A stretch of 64,000 bases of DNA from Syngnathus acus (Eukaryota; Chordata; Actinopteri; Syngnathiformes; Syngnathidae), in contig NC_051088.1 of assembly GCF_901709675.1 (NCBI RefSeq), positions 20,618,693 to 20,682,692 of the forward strand. The letters run 5' to 3'. Below are positions 22,841 through 36,740 of this stretch, piece by piece. Each line of letters opens with the position of its first letter. Within the stretch, counting starts at the first letter, position 1. The position numbers and the translations under genes are program-made. The notes beneath the pieces were generated by a model. That model did no database searches and was not told where the DNA came from. It saw only the letters and a list, made by a program, of their open reading frames with translations.

Positions 22841-22888
22841 GTATGTATGTGTGTGTGTGTGTTTGTGCGCGTGGGTTTTTGTGTGTGT
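22841..22888 (+). repeat. GT-rich microsatellite
   Basis: Interrupted GT and TATG repeats with a GCGCGT interruption. Confidence 0.85.
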
Positions 22889-23002
22889 CTGGCCACTGAC
22901 TTCACGACCTGAAGCTGCCGTTGTTGCCCGACACAAGGAGAGCAACTGATTGGGTGTTTAGTTTTTTTATGGTGTCTCATGCCGTTCAAAACAATAAAAA
23001 GG

Positions 23003-23308
23003 ATTAAAGTTCAAGTCCCAATGATTGTCACACACACATCTGGGTGTGGTGAAGTTTGTCCTCTGCATTTAACCCATCCCCGTGTGTATTTTAATCCATC
23101 CCCTGGGGGAGAGGGGAGCAGTGAGCAGCACCACGCTCGGGAATCATTTGGTGATCAAACCCCCCAAACACAAACCTTAATGCTGAGTGTCAAGCAGGGA
23201 GGCAATGGGTCCCATTTTTATAGTCTTTGGAATGACCCGGCCGCGGTTTGAACCCACAACCTTCCAGTCTCAGGGCGGACACTCTACCATTAGGCCACTG
23301 AGCTGGTA
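23003..23308 (-). mobile_element. tRNA-derived SINE (SINE-B), minus strand
   Basis: On the minus strand the right edge starts CCAGCTCAGTGGCCTAATGG (A box TGGCCTAATGG), followed by GTAGAGTGTCCGCCCTGAGA and GGTTGTGGGTTCAAACCGCG (B box GGTTCAAACC). The body runs to a conserved TGGGTTAAATGCAGAGGACA segment and ends ATTGGGACTTGAACTTTAAT. The spacing of the two boxes is that of a tRNA gene, and only the first 65 bases are tRNA-like. This is typical of a tRNA-headed SINE. Confidence 0.75.
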
Positions 23309-24611
23309 TAGAAAAGTGTGCAAATTCAACTCATAGTTAGCAGAGAAGCTGACTGTTGGCTTTGTTTTATTTCTTCTTATTTTATTACTACTAAGACTGC
23401 TACTACAGCTACGACTTGCCGTGGTACTCTCCAGATATCTAGTTTGGAGGAGAACACTGGATAACACACTGGATAACACACTGAGAGCAAAAGGCACACA
23501 ATTGCCCATTTTTTATTTTTTTATTTTTACTTATTTGTAGGGTTTGTCACATTTTAAACGTTGCTACGTGTGTTCCCTCTTTAAGACTCATTTAACATGA
23601 ATTAAGTTGTTGAGACTGCAAAAATGTGTTTGACAATCTTCGAACAACATCTGTGCAAATCTAAATTGAAGTGATTATTGGTGGTATGTGCTTTGTGTGG
23701 TATGCTAAGAAGTTGGGAACATTTAATTTGTCATGAAGTGGCAGCATTACATTCCCTGTGCTGCCCTCCACCTGTAAATTGTTAATGTGAGGTGAACATT
23801 TTTACACTTGTATCCATGCACACGTGTTTATTAGCTTTCACACTGTAACATATCCATATGTGCAAACGCATTTTGATGGTGTGGACGTGTCAGGCACCGG
23901 ATTTAGTGTGTGTTTTTCAATGTCAGTCACAAGGCTGTTGTGTTTTCATAATGTGCACCTGGTTCAATGTCAATCCGTGGTCTCAAGTCCTCCTCCTTCC
24001 AAATACCCAGAAAAGTTGAATATTTTACCTCTTACTTTTTCCAGAAACAGGTTGTGGTGCAGTAGCTCACTCTCCTGCCTTTCGGAAATATAGAATTGGT
24101 TATGTAACGAAGCCAAGAGCAGTATGGAAAAGATATTGCTATTCCCTGTTGTGTTCCTAATCTTCCCGGCAGTTGGTCTTAAACCCTTTTGGCCTTGTTG
24201 ACAGCAGCCAGCCAGGGGTTGTCATTAGGATGGAAGTTGTGCCACTTACCAGGTTATGCAGCTGTCGATTTGGAGGGGAAGACATAATTACAGAGCAACC
24301 TCAATTCTCACACTTTGCCCTAAGCGTGGACCGGCACGCTTTTTGAATGAGCCCGAGATGAGAGGCCTCGGTTGTTGTTGGTTTGCCTATGTTGTTGTCT
24401 TTTGGACCATGAGTTCAGACTTGTCAACAGATGTCAACACTTGTGTGAATTTATTAGACAAATAGAATGATACTATGTAATCCCAAATGGCTGAACTTGA
24501 ACAAAATGGCGGTTTAAGACAACACATGAGACTTCAGATCAGTGAGCATCATATGATTAACTTTGGATATGTTTTATATTCTTCGGGTTTTAGTTGTGAC
24601 AATTAACCCTT

Positions 24612-24805
24612 CCATTGTGGAGTTTGCATGTTCTTATCAAGCTTTCAAAACTCCAGCTTCTCCCCTGATTACAAAAACAGATGTCATCGTCAACAGTAGT
24701 CTTAAAAATGTCCATAGGTGTGAATATGAATGTTTGGTAACCACTTAAGGGTGTAACCCGCCTTTCGCAAAATCAGTCTGCACAGGCTCACCTGCACCCC
24801 GCCAA
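24612..24805 (+). mobile_element. Decayed SINE-A fragment
   Basis: CCATTGTGGAGTTTGCATGTTC at the left and TAGGTGTGAATATGAATG ... GGGTGTAACCCGCCTTTCGC at the right follow the order of the family core. The head, tail and part of the middle are lost or unrecognisable. Confidence 0.5.
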
Positions 24806-27800
24806 TGAAGAATGTGCCACTTTAATAGTTGAATTGTTGTGAAGCGAAAGTGAAGCGAAGCCAAATGTTCAATTGGCAAATATTCAAGATGCATTGTTGC
24901 TGAACCAAAACAATATCTGCTTCAATAAGGTCCTTGTTTGAATCAAAATTGGCAAACAGACCTAGCTATTGAGAAATTTTCACAAGATGATGGGCGGAGG
25001 CGAATATGAATAATTTGGCAAGTGGACCAGACCTACTGTTAAGAAGGGTCCCTATGGCCTCCCTCACGTTAAAACACTTTTGACGTCAAATAGCAATCTA
25101 GGACCGCAGAGTGTTTTCCTACGAACTGCCCGGGTTTGAGTTACAGCAAAGAGGGTGGGGGGGTTACAACCACAGGGGGAAGAAGACAAGCTTGAAGGTC
25201 TTCATCACATCGGACCTCATTCCTTGTATTTGCAAATGTGTTTTTTTTCTGTCCACCCAAACATTGTTCACCATATGCTTTCAAGATTCCGACATGAATG
25301 TCACCTCATTCATTCAGCTTGGCTTTGTTGGTCTCCCCTTCGGGTGGCCACGTGCTGAAGGCGGTGGATCAAAGCGGTGACAACTCCAGCTGTTTTCTGC
25401 TGCAAAGCGAATCTCAAAGCACAACTTGATGAGGGCTCCTGATGCTGTGGCCAAGTGTCTGTTACCAACCCGCCCCCAAGCATAAATAACAGTTACACAA
25501 ACATCCGCTTACACGCTGTACCTGCGTGAATACGCTTTGTGTGCAGTTTATGACTTTGGCGGTCCAAATGTTTGATTACAGATTGTACATTACAGGTGGA
25601 TGCAAATAAATGTGCTTTGTGTGTCTGTAAATATTTATAGTCAAACTAGAGTATATTTAAACTAGAGTTCTGCTAAAAGATGAGTTTTAGCGGTATCTAA
25701 TAAAAGTGCTAGGATGGTGCAAATGACCACTTTTACTGCTGTAAATAGACTGCAGTCAAATAGCATGGTTATGTGGGACAATGTGGGACAGACATAATAA
25801 CCTTCAACAGCTTAAGGGATAAGCAAGACAAAAGACTCATTTCGAAACATCGCGCCTTTATTGTGGCTACCAAACATGTCAAAAATACAAGTATAATATA
25901 ATTTCAGTGGATATAATTCAAAGGAATAAAGAATATCAGCATAGCTTATTCAATAGTCTCAACATATGTGATAGAATAAAGCCTATTTTGTGCAAAATTT
26001 GACAATGAGGGCTAATAAGGTATTTTTTTTATAAGGGTTGCTATCTGTGGAAAAATCATAGAGGAAAGAAAAAATCCCAGCATGCAGTGGAAACAGTTTG
26101 ATTTTGAATTGATTTAATTTGATGTTTTTTGGTGGCTTTTTTTCTCTGTGATTCGCAAGCACCATGTCGCTTTACAATGTACTCACCACCATGCCCCATT
26201 GAAAAACTGTTCATGCTTATAACCGAAAAAAAGTTTTGGTCCAATCACCATTAACACATGCCTACTCTTTTTTATGGCCCCACTGGCCGTGGCTGCTGAC
26301 ATGACCGCGTTCTCCCATTTGTGACCGTTGGTAAAGATGAGAGACCATTCATGCGATGACTCAGCCGATCGACTACCACGTGAATTCCTACACCTGCGGA
26401 TGTATTTGTGTTTTTATTAAGGCAATATCGAATGAAAAAGTGGAACCGATGGCCGATTTACATAACGCAGCACAAAGGGTGAAATTGCCGTACACGGCAA
26501 CGTAAAGTGGAACAGGTGGCCACCGGACTCAAACTTGCATTTGAAAATTCTTTTCCCATTTTTTTGCATGTCCAAGGTCAGCTCAGAGTGTGGCCATCTG
26601 TATCAACAATCAGTACAACCTTGCATTCTAACAATTGCCCGTTCTCTTGCTGACACGCGCTTGTTTTTGCTCTCATCCGCTCCATCTCGCTTCGTTGAAA
26701 TCTAGTGGCCCGTCGTTTATTTTACAGCACTTTGCCAGGAATGTGCTTTGGTTTTGGCGTGTGGTGGGAAGCGGGGAGCACACACCAAACATTACCAGTA
26801 AAAAGTTTGAAAAATAACATTGTTCACCAGAGGGGATGATAGGGGCAAGGTGACGCCACAAAGGTAATTTGGAAAAGAGGCTTGAATATCAAGCTACAAA
26901 TCTCCAATCTGTGTGTGGTTGTGCGGTGAAGGTAGGGAATGAACGATGATGGGTTGGGTAAAGTAATAGCAAAAAAGGTGAGCACAGGCCAAAGTAAACA
27001 CACTTTTTTTTCTTACAATAGCCTCACTTAGGGAGGCTGGCTGACAGGAAAACTGCTGGTATTCTTAGGGTCAGGAAGGGCTTCTCATGTATCGGTGGGG
27101 GTTAATTGTGTTTTGGTGTTATCTTAGAAACAAAACCCTTCCATAAACCCTGTCAGCATCCCCCTGAAGCCTCTTTGACTTCTGTTACACACCTGGACAA
27201 ACACAATAATATAGACTATTGTAAATATATTCGGCACCTACTTGCTCAAGGTTGAGCAGTTTGGCCTTTAAAGGCAGATTATTTGAATAACAACACACAC
27301 CCTGCTTCAGCTCAGGTCTAGCTACACCTGGTCCCAAGTAAACTCTCAAAGGGGAACATGTTTTAGCCATAATTATGGCCTCCGTATGTGTATAGCTTAA
27401 ATTCTTGAAGTGGAAGGTGGTGAGTTTTTAACCTTCAGTGGGTATTTAATATTTAGTGACCTTAGGGCTATCAAATCTTCAACGCTTTACACCATTAAAA
27501 CTTAGGATAGGATATGTCGTGATACTAGGTACTTTTTTCTTTTATATGCAATCTGTATATGTGTCTCAATCTTTATATGTGGGATCTCTACTGAAATGAG
27601 GCACCTCGTCATTGTTTCTAACTAAATATATATGTGTTCTTATGTGGCTTAAGTGGGGTAGACATACTGCAGTCATTATGAAGGTGTCCCCTGGGCCACT
27701 TGGTTCCATGACCACAAAAATTTGCTTTGTAAAGAAAATAATATGCAGAAATAACATAATCACAATTTTTCATTTTCAGCTTTGTCTGTTTTCTAATTTT

Positions 27801-28308
27801 TACACAAAAGTAGCTATGCTCCTGAAAAGCTATTTGATGTTGAAAACTGCGATATTAAAACCTATACTATGTAGTTAGACCCAACTGGTGTTGTAAATCA
27901 AGGTGCTTCTATTTCACAGTGGCAACTTAACAGAGACTGCACACTCCACTAGGGTTGGCCAAAGATTTCCAGGCATGATTTTTTTTCTTCAATGTATTAT
28001 CAGTAGCAGATGGAGACGTGAATCTTATCACAAGTTGATGTTTGTGAGCAAAGAGAGAGGGGGGGAAAAGGTGTATAGTGTACAGCTAGGGCTTAAGAAC
28101 ACATTAAGGAAATGAATCATGGGTTGATAGCATGGGGAACATGACGCATCTAGCGTGATCGTTTCGTCACAGATTCGAGGTTTGCACGGAGGCGGACGTC
28201 AGTTCCCTACCTCGTTACGCTTCATTAATTCGTTCTCTTGATTTATCATTCTTGGTCCATGTTCCTCATTCCTCTTTTCCTTCTTGTATTCACATTCTGT
28301 GTTTCTCA

Positions 28309-28360
28309 AACACACACACACACAAACGTGAACATGCACACACACGAGCACGCACACACA
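28309..28360 (+). repeat. CA microsatellite, interrupted
   Basis: ACACAC runs separated by AACGTGAACATG and GAGCACG. Confidence 0.85.
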
Positions 28361-31300
28361 CATTTAAGGGAGACACAGAGATTTTTTGCACTCTCATCAC
28401 TCTCTCTGCACATTTATCATTCACTGCTGTGCTGTTACATAACATTGCATTGAAGAAGAGCCATGATCCTTGAGCAAAACTCATGATCAATCAAAGTTTT
28501 CCTAAAACATACAATGACATGTGATGGACGTGTTGAACGTCCCAAGAATGCATGCACTCATAAAAAACATACATGCATTTGAGTACATTGAAAATAAAAG
28601 TAAAACACACTGCTCAGTGTGTTTAAACATGTAGTTTAACTTAATTTCTTGTCCTGAAACTCATAAGCGGTGAAGAGGAGAATTTCCTAGAAAAAGCAAA
28701 ACAAAGCAAAATGTCACCTTCCCTTCTACAACGTCACCTCGAATGATTGTCACTTCCACCGTCCTTTTTTCTGATGGCTGGGCGAGGACAGTTATCACAG
28801 TAAGCAGAGGAATTAAATCTATTTTCAAATGATTTTGCTATTGATGTAGTGTTTCAAAGGGAAGCAATGGCGAGTGGCCAACTTCCATGTCAATAAAATT
28901 GGGTAGTGGCACTTTTCCAGTCATTGTTCTAATCTGACGTTACGTCAAGCAAGTTACTCAATATAAAGTAGAAAATATTTCAGAAGCCAAAGAGAACAAG
29001 TTAATGAAAGAGGTATAACCTGAAATCATATACTGTGAGGAATGTTGTAGTAGTAATGGTTTTCAACCCTGCAGATCCAGCCCCAAAAGGCTTATCAGAA
29101 GATCTAAGCAAGGTTTTCCTTCACTGAACAATTTCTTAGGAATGAAAATTTGGGACCAATCCCACGATACACCTGCTTTCTCCAATCTCCAAGTACTGGA
29201 GTAAATTTCCAATAGTGCATAAGACGCTGAAATTGTTCTGAACTGAACTGACACCAAAGGTTTGGCAACGTCTATAATCACCCAAGTTAAAGCAATCCAG
29301 TTGCTCACGATAAGATCATGTTTCTGCGATGGGGGAAAAAAAAATCAAAGTTTGATTGACATTTGATATGATTTGCTGACATTGAGTGCATAAAAACATG
29401 TGCAAGTCTGAGGAGTCAAGTTTCAGTCCAAATTGGGCCTCATTTGAAAGATAAACAAGTGAGTTGAGAGCTTCCTGAAATCATCTCAAATGTCTCCACG
29501 TTTCCAGAAAATAATGTGTATTGCAGCCTTGGATCCACTCAGATATAGAGCAGCGTGGCTGTTGCTGTTATTGTTATTTGCAGTGACAGACTAATTGACC
29601 AGCGATTTGGCAGGGGCGCATCTTGACACAGGAAGGAAGTCGGGGGATTGAAAGACTCCTAAAAATGTAGAATCATCCTCTTCATCTCACATTGGCAACA
29701 AAATATCTCGGTCGCTCCAGTGCACAATCCTCTGAAATCTTGACTTAAACAATGGAAGACTTTAACATAACAGAGGTAACGTGATCTCTTAGTTGATCCG
29801 TTAATGTAAGTGGAACCACTCTGCTCAAGAATTGTTGTCTTTGTGAAACAGCTCCAGACTTCATTTTCCTTATTTTTCCTGGCCAAGATTATTCTCCTAT
29901 CGTGATTACAGGCCAAAGGGCAGATGTTAGGATTCGATGATGAATGCTCACACCATCCCACAATATCCATCCCTTATTTTCCTGCAGCCTATTTCATACT
30001 TGACAATGCACACATTTTGCAGCACAGATGGGGTGGGGGTGGGGGGCTGACAGGAGTATGAGTTTTGAAAGGAGGCAAAAAAAAAGTAGCTGATGCATGA
30101 ATTTATAAGAACAAGGACACCTCTGTAGAGTCCTACATTCATTCACTCTGTACAGGTCTTCGTATCTGTAGCCATATATCAAAAAAGAAAAAATCCTGCA
30201 CCATAAACAACCATAATTTCTTTTTATTGAGTGGAAAATATTCACACTGGTCTAATAACACTCTAGTTTGTGAAAAAAGTTGTGTTGAAATTGTCTTTGC
30301 TAATTTTAAGATATACAAAGAATGATGTAGAGTGAGTTGGTCATTATTGTAATAAGACTGTTGAGGTATACGATAACACATTGATAGATGTTGACATTGC
30401 AATCATTAGTGAACTCTCATTTGAGTTAGGATCTATTTATTTGCACACAGTTTTTTGGGGGGGCTATATTAATTGCGGGTAAACACATAGGCTTGACCAA
30501 TGGAAAATATTTATTGTTGGCATGGAGCTGTTATCAGTTCCTGCAGACAAAATTCAGTTGCTTCAAGAGAGTGCCTGATCCTACAGGACTTGAAAGTAGA
30601 AAAAAGACTTGGGTGTTTTTTACGGACATATGTGAATTTAAATATTGAGGCTGATAAGAAGACAAATACAGGCGAGGGGAGCACGGATGCATGGAAGTAC
30701 ACACCCACGCATGAACATCATGATTCAGGGAGACTTTTTTGACATCAGCAACGGAATAAAATCTTTATCTAACCAAAATGTCTGTGTCAGAGAAGTTCTT
30801 TTCCATCACCATCCAGTCTTGCCTGGTGGCCACTCCGGATGGAACACTAGGATGGACTCATTCACACCAAAGAAAATATACTACATTGCCTGCATGCCAG
30901 AGGGGAGAGATACTGTCCATCATATAAACAGAGGTTATTATGATTGTTATTATTATAATCCACAGCCCTTTAAGATGAAAAGTTATGAGCATTTGAAAAA
31001 TTGCCATGAAATTCCTCATTCTTGTTGAAATGATAAATCATGGACAGCTGACTGAAAACGAAGCAGTCCGCATTAAAGTGCTTTACGATCATATGAAACA
31101 GGCAATTGGCCGAATGCATAAATTAAATGAAACGCTTAACGCACCATACTTTTGGAAATAAACTCTTATTGAACTCTTATAAGTGCAACCTCCCACAGTA
31201 AAATAATGGCTGTTCCTAGTCTACGTTAAACACACAACTTTGTGGTGTAAAATGAGTTATTCTCAACATGACACAAATCCTGTCATTTAACAGACAACAA

Positions 31301-31602
31301 CAAATCAGATAATGATTTTTTGGGGAAAATAATTCTTTGAAAATAATATGGAACATAACCTTTGCCTGCTTTATAACTAGGGGAAATTCAGTTTTCCAGC
31401 AGCATTCAGTGGGTATACAGACACACTGATGACGTCTTGAATGTACAGTTTTCTCATTGTCCTGTAGAATGTGAATGTGTCAAAAAAATGTGGTTGCAAT
31501 TACTGAAAAACGTCTTTTCTTTTCCCTCTTTTCCCAAAACCAGCCAAGAATCTGTGGAACGTGTTTTCCACATTAGCTCAGGTGGTGGTCGGTCGTGTTT
31601 GC

Positions 31603-31668
31603 CATCTCTCTCTCCCTCTCTCGCTCTTTCTCTTACTCTCTCTCTCTCGCTCTCTCTCTCACACTCTC
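31603..31668 (+). repeat. TC-rich polypyrimidine tract
   Basis: Interrupted TC/CTCTTT repeats, all pyrimidine except a few G or A. Confidence 0.85.
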
Positions 31669-32930
31669 TGTTTATATGTTGTATTAGTTTAGTATGTATT
31701 ATTCATTTTATTCACTCCTTTCAATAAATATTTTAATCAATTTATTGTACATAATACAAAATACTAAAAAATGAACAAATGTCTACTACATGTCTACTGT
31801 ACATGTGTTTGATCTAAATCTTTAATAATAGAAATAAATCCATGATTCATGCTAAGATTATATAGGTAGAATATATAGAATACACATTAAAGAGATAAGC
31901 AAGCAATTTTTATTTCCCTTGTACAGTATCTTAAGCCTTCAGGATAGCCGGCGCTTGAGCAACCACAGTTTTATCCGGTAAAGCCAATATTTGAACAAAA
32001 TATTATCCTTGATGTCTGATGAAGTAGTTTCCCTAAGTTTTTATGTATATGTCATATAATGGGAAGACATTTGCATGGTTTCAATGTCATAATGACCCTC
32101 TACGGGAAACCATAACTAAAATGTAGCCTGCAACAAAAATGACTTTGCCACCCCTGCTGTAATGGAAAAGCAGCTTAATAATTTGGTAATGTCCAAGGAC
32201 TCAAGACTTCAGGTTTTTCATTTATTGTAATTACTGCTAAATATAAAGTAGTGTAAATCATAAAATCTCATGACTTGGACTGTCTTGCACCTAACAATTT
32301 GTAATATGGCTGCATGAACACTGTTGCTGTTTGTATATTTTGGAATGGATCCTCGATTTCTCTAAAGCAGGAACAGTTTGATGTAGCGCCGGCTAAATGG
32401 ATTAATCTCAATAATAATACTGAAAAATTTGCATTCAAATTCATTTCATTTGCTACTTTAGAAAAAAAAGCTAACTTTAGTTATTTTCCCAGGCTGAAAA
32501 ACCAAACAGGTCTTAAGAATGTTTCATTTTCCTGGTATACATGTTGACCTCCAAATGATTTAAACTGTTTTATATGCATACTGTAGCATAAATAAGTTGA
32601 AAAAGCTGAGAATTACATGCACTGAAGAGTGGTGGAGGCTTCTACCTGTGCTGTACTCTGGACATTTACAACCCCATTAGGCTTCAATAAATCCACCAAC
32701 AGCTTCATCAAGGATTTATGTTGCAATAAACTGAGTGAGAAAGTGACAATAACTTATTTGTTGGTTCAAAGAAGCAAAAATGGAGATGCAAACACGACTA
32801 AGCTTGAGAGCATACAATTCAGCGGGAAAGAGAGAAGTGTTTTGCACGTGTACGCCTCCGCGTCCAAATAATCACTCCAACCAGTACCCCAGTGCTTAGG
32901 AACTGGGCCCCCTTATCCAAACAGAAAGCT

Positions 32931-32953
32931 GGGGGGGGGGGGGGGGGGGGGGG
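32931..32953 (+). repeat. Run of 23 G
   Basis: Uninterrupted G homopolymer, followed by TGG. Likely to fold as a G-quadruplex and to vary in length. The true length may differ from the assembled one. Confidence 0.9.
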
Positions 32954-34103
32954 TGGCAATGGAGCTTCAAGGACCACAGGAAGTATTCAATCCTGTTGTG
33001 ACATGCTCACCTCGATGCAAAAACAAAGCCTCCGTGACCCGCTTTTACCGTCACACGTCATCACGTAATACGCACAAGGACAGCAGATGATGCGCCAGGT
33101 GCCAAGCGGGAGGGAGGGGCATCAAAGCAACAAAAAAAAAAAAGAACGCTGATGGAAATGTTCAAACATTGAAGTAGAGAGGATCTGACCCAGAGGAGGC
33201 GGCAGCCGCACCTTCCTCAGCACGTGCTGTGCCAGATTCATGATTCTCATCAAAAGGTGGAAAACAGGCTCACTGCCATCCCTGAGCTCGCAGCTCGCCA
33301 TCTGACTTCATACACCCATACGCCTACTACTAAGCACATGTTTCAAAGAGCAACATAGAGACAAAAGGGAGTCCAAAACACATGTGTTCTTCCGTCAGAC
33401 AGGAGAAAACACTATTGGCATTACAGACATTTTCCTTTTAACGTGCTTGGAACAACTGCCACTAAATAGCATCCTTGGTGAGGCTCTGCGGACAGAAATA
33501 CAAAAAGCGATACATCAATCATCTTCTACTTCCATATGTACGACAACTTTTTTTTTTAATTAGCACTTGGCTGTCGGCTTAGTATGTTGTCATATAAAGC
33601 AGGCAGTGTGGAATAGCCTCATTTGTACACTACAGTCACGTTTTGCCTTATTTGGTGGACTTTTCAAAGATCTGGCAGAAGCACACATGCTGATGCAATA
33701 CTGTTTTCCTTTGCCGTGGCTTTCGGGGTGGTGTTGTGATGCAAAGGGGGGAATGGATCACCCAAACAAGAACATAAAATAGACTGAGATCATGATATAT
33801 TTGTCTGATGGTCTCAAAAATACAAATATTCAATGAGTCATACAAGTGAGGTTGAAGATCGCAAAGCAAAGTAGGACAGTGGCTGTGGAAAAATCAGGAC
33901 AGCCATTTAAGCGTTGTGAGGTAGTAGCGGCCGGCTCCATAACCAGCATCAGCGTCAAGTGAAGCTGGAGGCATGCACTACTTTCAAATGTAATAGAGGG
34001 AAAAAGTTCATTGGAATCATGTCATTTCCAGATGCCCTCTCGACCTCTCCCACAAATCATGCTTGAAGCTCAAACTCCTTCATGTTTCAATTCCACAAAT
34101 ACT

Positions 34104-34138
34104 CAATCTCAGGGTCGTGGGTTCGAGCCCTACGTTGG
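34104..34138 (+). pseudogene. tRNA-Lys 3'-half fragment
   Basis: CAATCTCAGGGTCGTGGGTT followed by CGAGCCCTACGTTGG matches the variable-loop, T-arm and acceptor 3' part of vertebrate tRNA-Lys. The B box GGTTCGAGCCC is intact, and one C-to-T change lies next to it. The 5' half and anticodon stem are absent, so this is not a functional tRNA gene. It begins 50 bp before, and ends about 15 bp from, a SINE-A copy. Confidence 0.65.
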
Positions 34139-34153
34139 TTGGTTATTCGTTTG

Positions 34154-34300
34154 ACGACACGGTGGTCGACTGGTTAGCACGTCCGCCTCACAGTTTAGAG
34201 GTTGCCATTCTTGTGTGGGTTTCCTCCAGGTACTCCGGTTTCCTCCCACACCCGAAAAACATGCATGGGAGGCCGATTGAGTACTCTTCAATTGCGAAAG
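34154..34300 (+). mobile_element. SINE-A, copy with internal deletion of the B box
   Basis: Head ACGGTGGTCGACTGGTTAGC and CGTCCGCCTCACAGT are intact. Then GAGGTTGC joins straight to CATTCTTGTGTGGGTTTCCTCC, skipping about 80 bases present in other copies, including the B box and the GCATGTTCTCCCC core. It continues CTCCGGTTTCCTCCCACACC and fades after GATTGAGTACTC. Confidence 0.7.
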
Positions 34301-36217
34301 ACATATTGTGGAAAAGAATTCCTTGAAATCACGATGCGCACCTCACCTGGTCCACTTGAATGAGAGCTCACTCTCATTCATTTGAATGGCGAGCTGGCTC
34401 TCTTTCACTTGGCTGCCTCTCCAAGTTTCTACCATCGTTACCCGCCGGTGTTCGAAGGCGTACAAAGGCCCCTGTATTTTTATGACCCAGTGGCGGCCAA
34501 CTGTCTCGCTTGCTTCAAACCAGGAAATGGTCATTTGCACTGGAGTTGCTGACCGCATCGCTTAAAGAAACACCTACATCTGTCGACCAATCAGATGCCC
34601 GTGATGTCATAGCACTTCACAGTTTGTATCCTAGAACCAGGTTCAGATGAACGATTCCACGATAACGGCACAGTCCCGAAAAGTTGTTATAGGAAAGTGA
34701 CCACACAGGGCGGAACCAGGCTGTTTCGGGGTAGATCTGGTACGAGATCCAGTACGAGGAAAAAGGGGCTTGTATGCATTGTGAAAGCTCTTAACAGTTG
34801 AATAATGTGGAAGCCTATTGTGCTGAACAATTTGCAGACAGTTACAATCGATTCGATATATGGATTTATAAACAGAGAGAGTGCAGCAATAACCAAAGGA
34901 GTCATGTGAATTCTGCAAATGCTACCATTCCAGGTCCCTGTCTAGATTAAAATAGCGCCAAGACTTGAAATATTTGACCCAAAACCTTTTCCAAGGACAT
35001 ATTATGACAGGCAGCCTCTCTCTCCGGCTGAGTATCAGGTATAATTTAAATGGCTACTTCTACTTTTGGAAGTGTTTAGAGCACAATTCGCAAAGCAATC
35101 CACCTTTTGGAACGAGGACACATTAGAGAGATGGAAAAATAGGCCCCTTCTCCAAAAAAGTAGTTTTCCTGCAATCACACTAGCTTTACTGTACTGTACT
35201 TAGTTAATCCAAATAAAAGGGGGAGTTGGTTGCATCAGACTAATTCGATTAACTGAAGGATTTTCTCCATTCCATTCCTTGAAAGTAAGGAAAGAAAAGA
35301 GCAAGATTTACCTTCAAATGACAATCAACTCCAAAATTGATTCAATAGCACATTCAGCCTAGTTTTTAATGTCCTGCCTCCAGCTTTCTCCTAATGTTTG
35401 CAGATGTTCCCAAACGTATGAGAATACTTCATTTCTTAATTCCCTCACTCATGTGTAGTCAAAATTACAAATGCAATAAAATATATGTTGCTTGTGAATA
35501 TAATTATTAGCTCATGTTCAAGCAAAGGAAAAGCCACTGTCATTATTTGTGCAACAGATGTCACATGCAGGTTCTTAAATTTCTTTTCAGAAGTCAGCAT
35601 CATTTTATCAGCGAGTGATGCTTTAATATATTCCATCCCACAATTACAGCATGCGTTAGAAATTCAGATACGCAAACAATTTCCAAGCTGATCACTGCTC
35701 AAGGTGTTTGTTGACAAACAGCAGTTAGCCTCATTTCGTCCTCAAGGCTGCAAGGCTGTATTGAAAGATCTGGATATTCCACAAGGTTAATATTTTTCTT
35801 CAACTGTCCCACTGGCCTTAATGCTGCATTTAAAATGGGTCAGATGACATCTGACTGCCCGACTCCAGTAGGTTAATCATTTCACATTCTATTTCTCCCA
35901 CAGTCCCTAACGCACTGATGAGGCCAAATATTGCTCATCTTTCCGAACAAACTCTTATGACTGTGAATTTTCCACTTTGACTGCAGTGAAAAATTATTAC
36001 AAGCCTTTTTTACAAGTCGAGGGTGACCTTCTGTCTGTGTCTCATCCATAATTCCAAGAAAACAGACACTCTGATGTGAGAGACAGGCCCACCCTCCTTA
36101 TTTTATAGCAACCGATGTGAGCGTTGCATGAATTGATTTGTGTGACTTTAAACGCAAAATATTATACTATGATGCTTTTTGTTTTTCTACTTTGTGAAGT
36201 ATTGTCACTTCAGACCA

Positions 36218-36330
36218 ATGGCAGGGAACCCTGGTCCCACGAGAGCCATATCCTGCCTGTTTCTCCTGCTGCAACACACCTAATTCAAATGATCAGGATA
36301 ATTTCTGGTTTCTACAGGGCTTGCTAATGA
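36218..36330 (+). mobile_element. Fragment of a hAT-like non-autonomous element
   Basis: CAGGGAACCCTGGTCCCACG, TGCTGCAACACACCTAATTC and AAATGATCAGGATAATT occur in the order seen in a repeat common in fish. The terminal repeats are not both visible, so class is tentative. Confidence 0.5.
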
Positions 36331-36549
36331 TTTGATCCATTTGATATAAATGAACGAATAGATGTGTCTAGATGTCAAAGTGGACTAAGGAAGAATAAAC
36401 AACACGATGCCTTGCAATTAAATAAATACTAGACACAACAATGGGAACACCAGATACAAACTTTACAATAAAACTGCTTTTACCCATCAAGATCTACAAC
36501 TGACAGATGTACACTTAAAATTAAGAACTACCATGCTATTAGTATAACA

Positions 36550-36740
36550 TGTTAGTCTGGAGCCTTGCCATACACCCTTAACTCTTCTGCAAGCAACTGT
36601 TGTGAAATTCCGTCAATAAATGTTACGAACAGAATTAATGACAACGGGCAGCCTTGATTGAGTCCAGCCATCACTGGACTCTGATTTACTGCTGCCAATG
36701 TGGATCCAACCCTAACCCCGGTCATGCATGAACTGGACAG
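36550..36740 (-). pseudogene. Non-LTR reverse transcriptase fragment
   Basis: On the minus strand about 45 codons read GLNQGCPLSLILFVTFIDGI and SQQLLAEELRVYGK, ending in a stop. This is the RT block with the QGCPLSPILF signature, upstream of the YADD block, which is missing here. The style (LFV.FIDGIS) suggests a Nimb/I- or L1-like clade rather than L2. I cannot decide without a search. Confidence 0.6.

Larger units (their letters stand above)
23309..34103. other. Largely unique DNA, no supported gene
   Basis: About 11 kb with scattered simple repeats and one decayed SINE fragment. Open frames are short and resemble nothing I know. It reads as intron or intergenic sequence. Confidence 0.4.

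Noticed and set aside
24124-24201. Signal-peptide-like 25-codon frame (MEKILLFPVVFLIFPAVG)
   Set aside because: It stops after 25 codons, has no convincing donor before the stop and no continuing exon. Hydrophobic short frames are frequent in AT-rich DNA.
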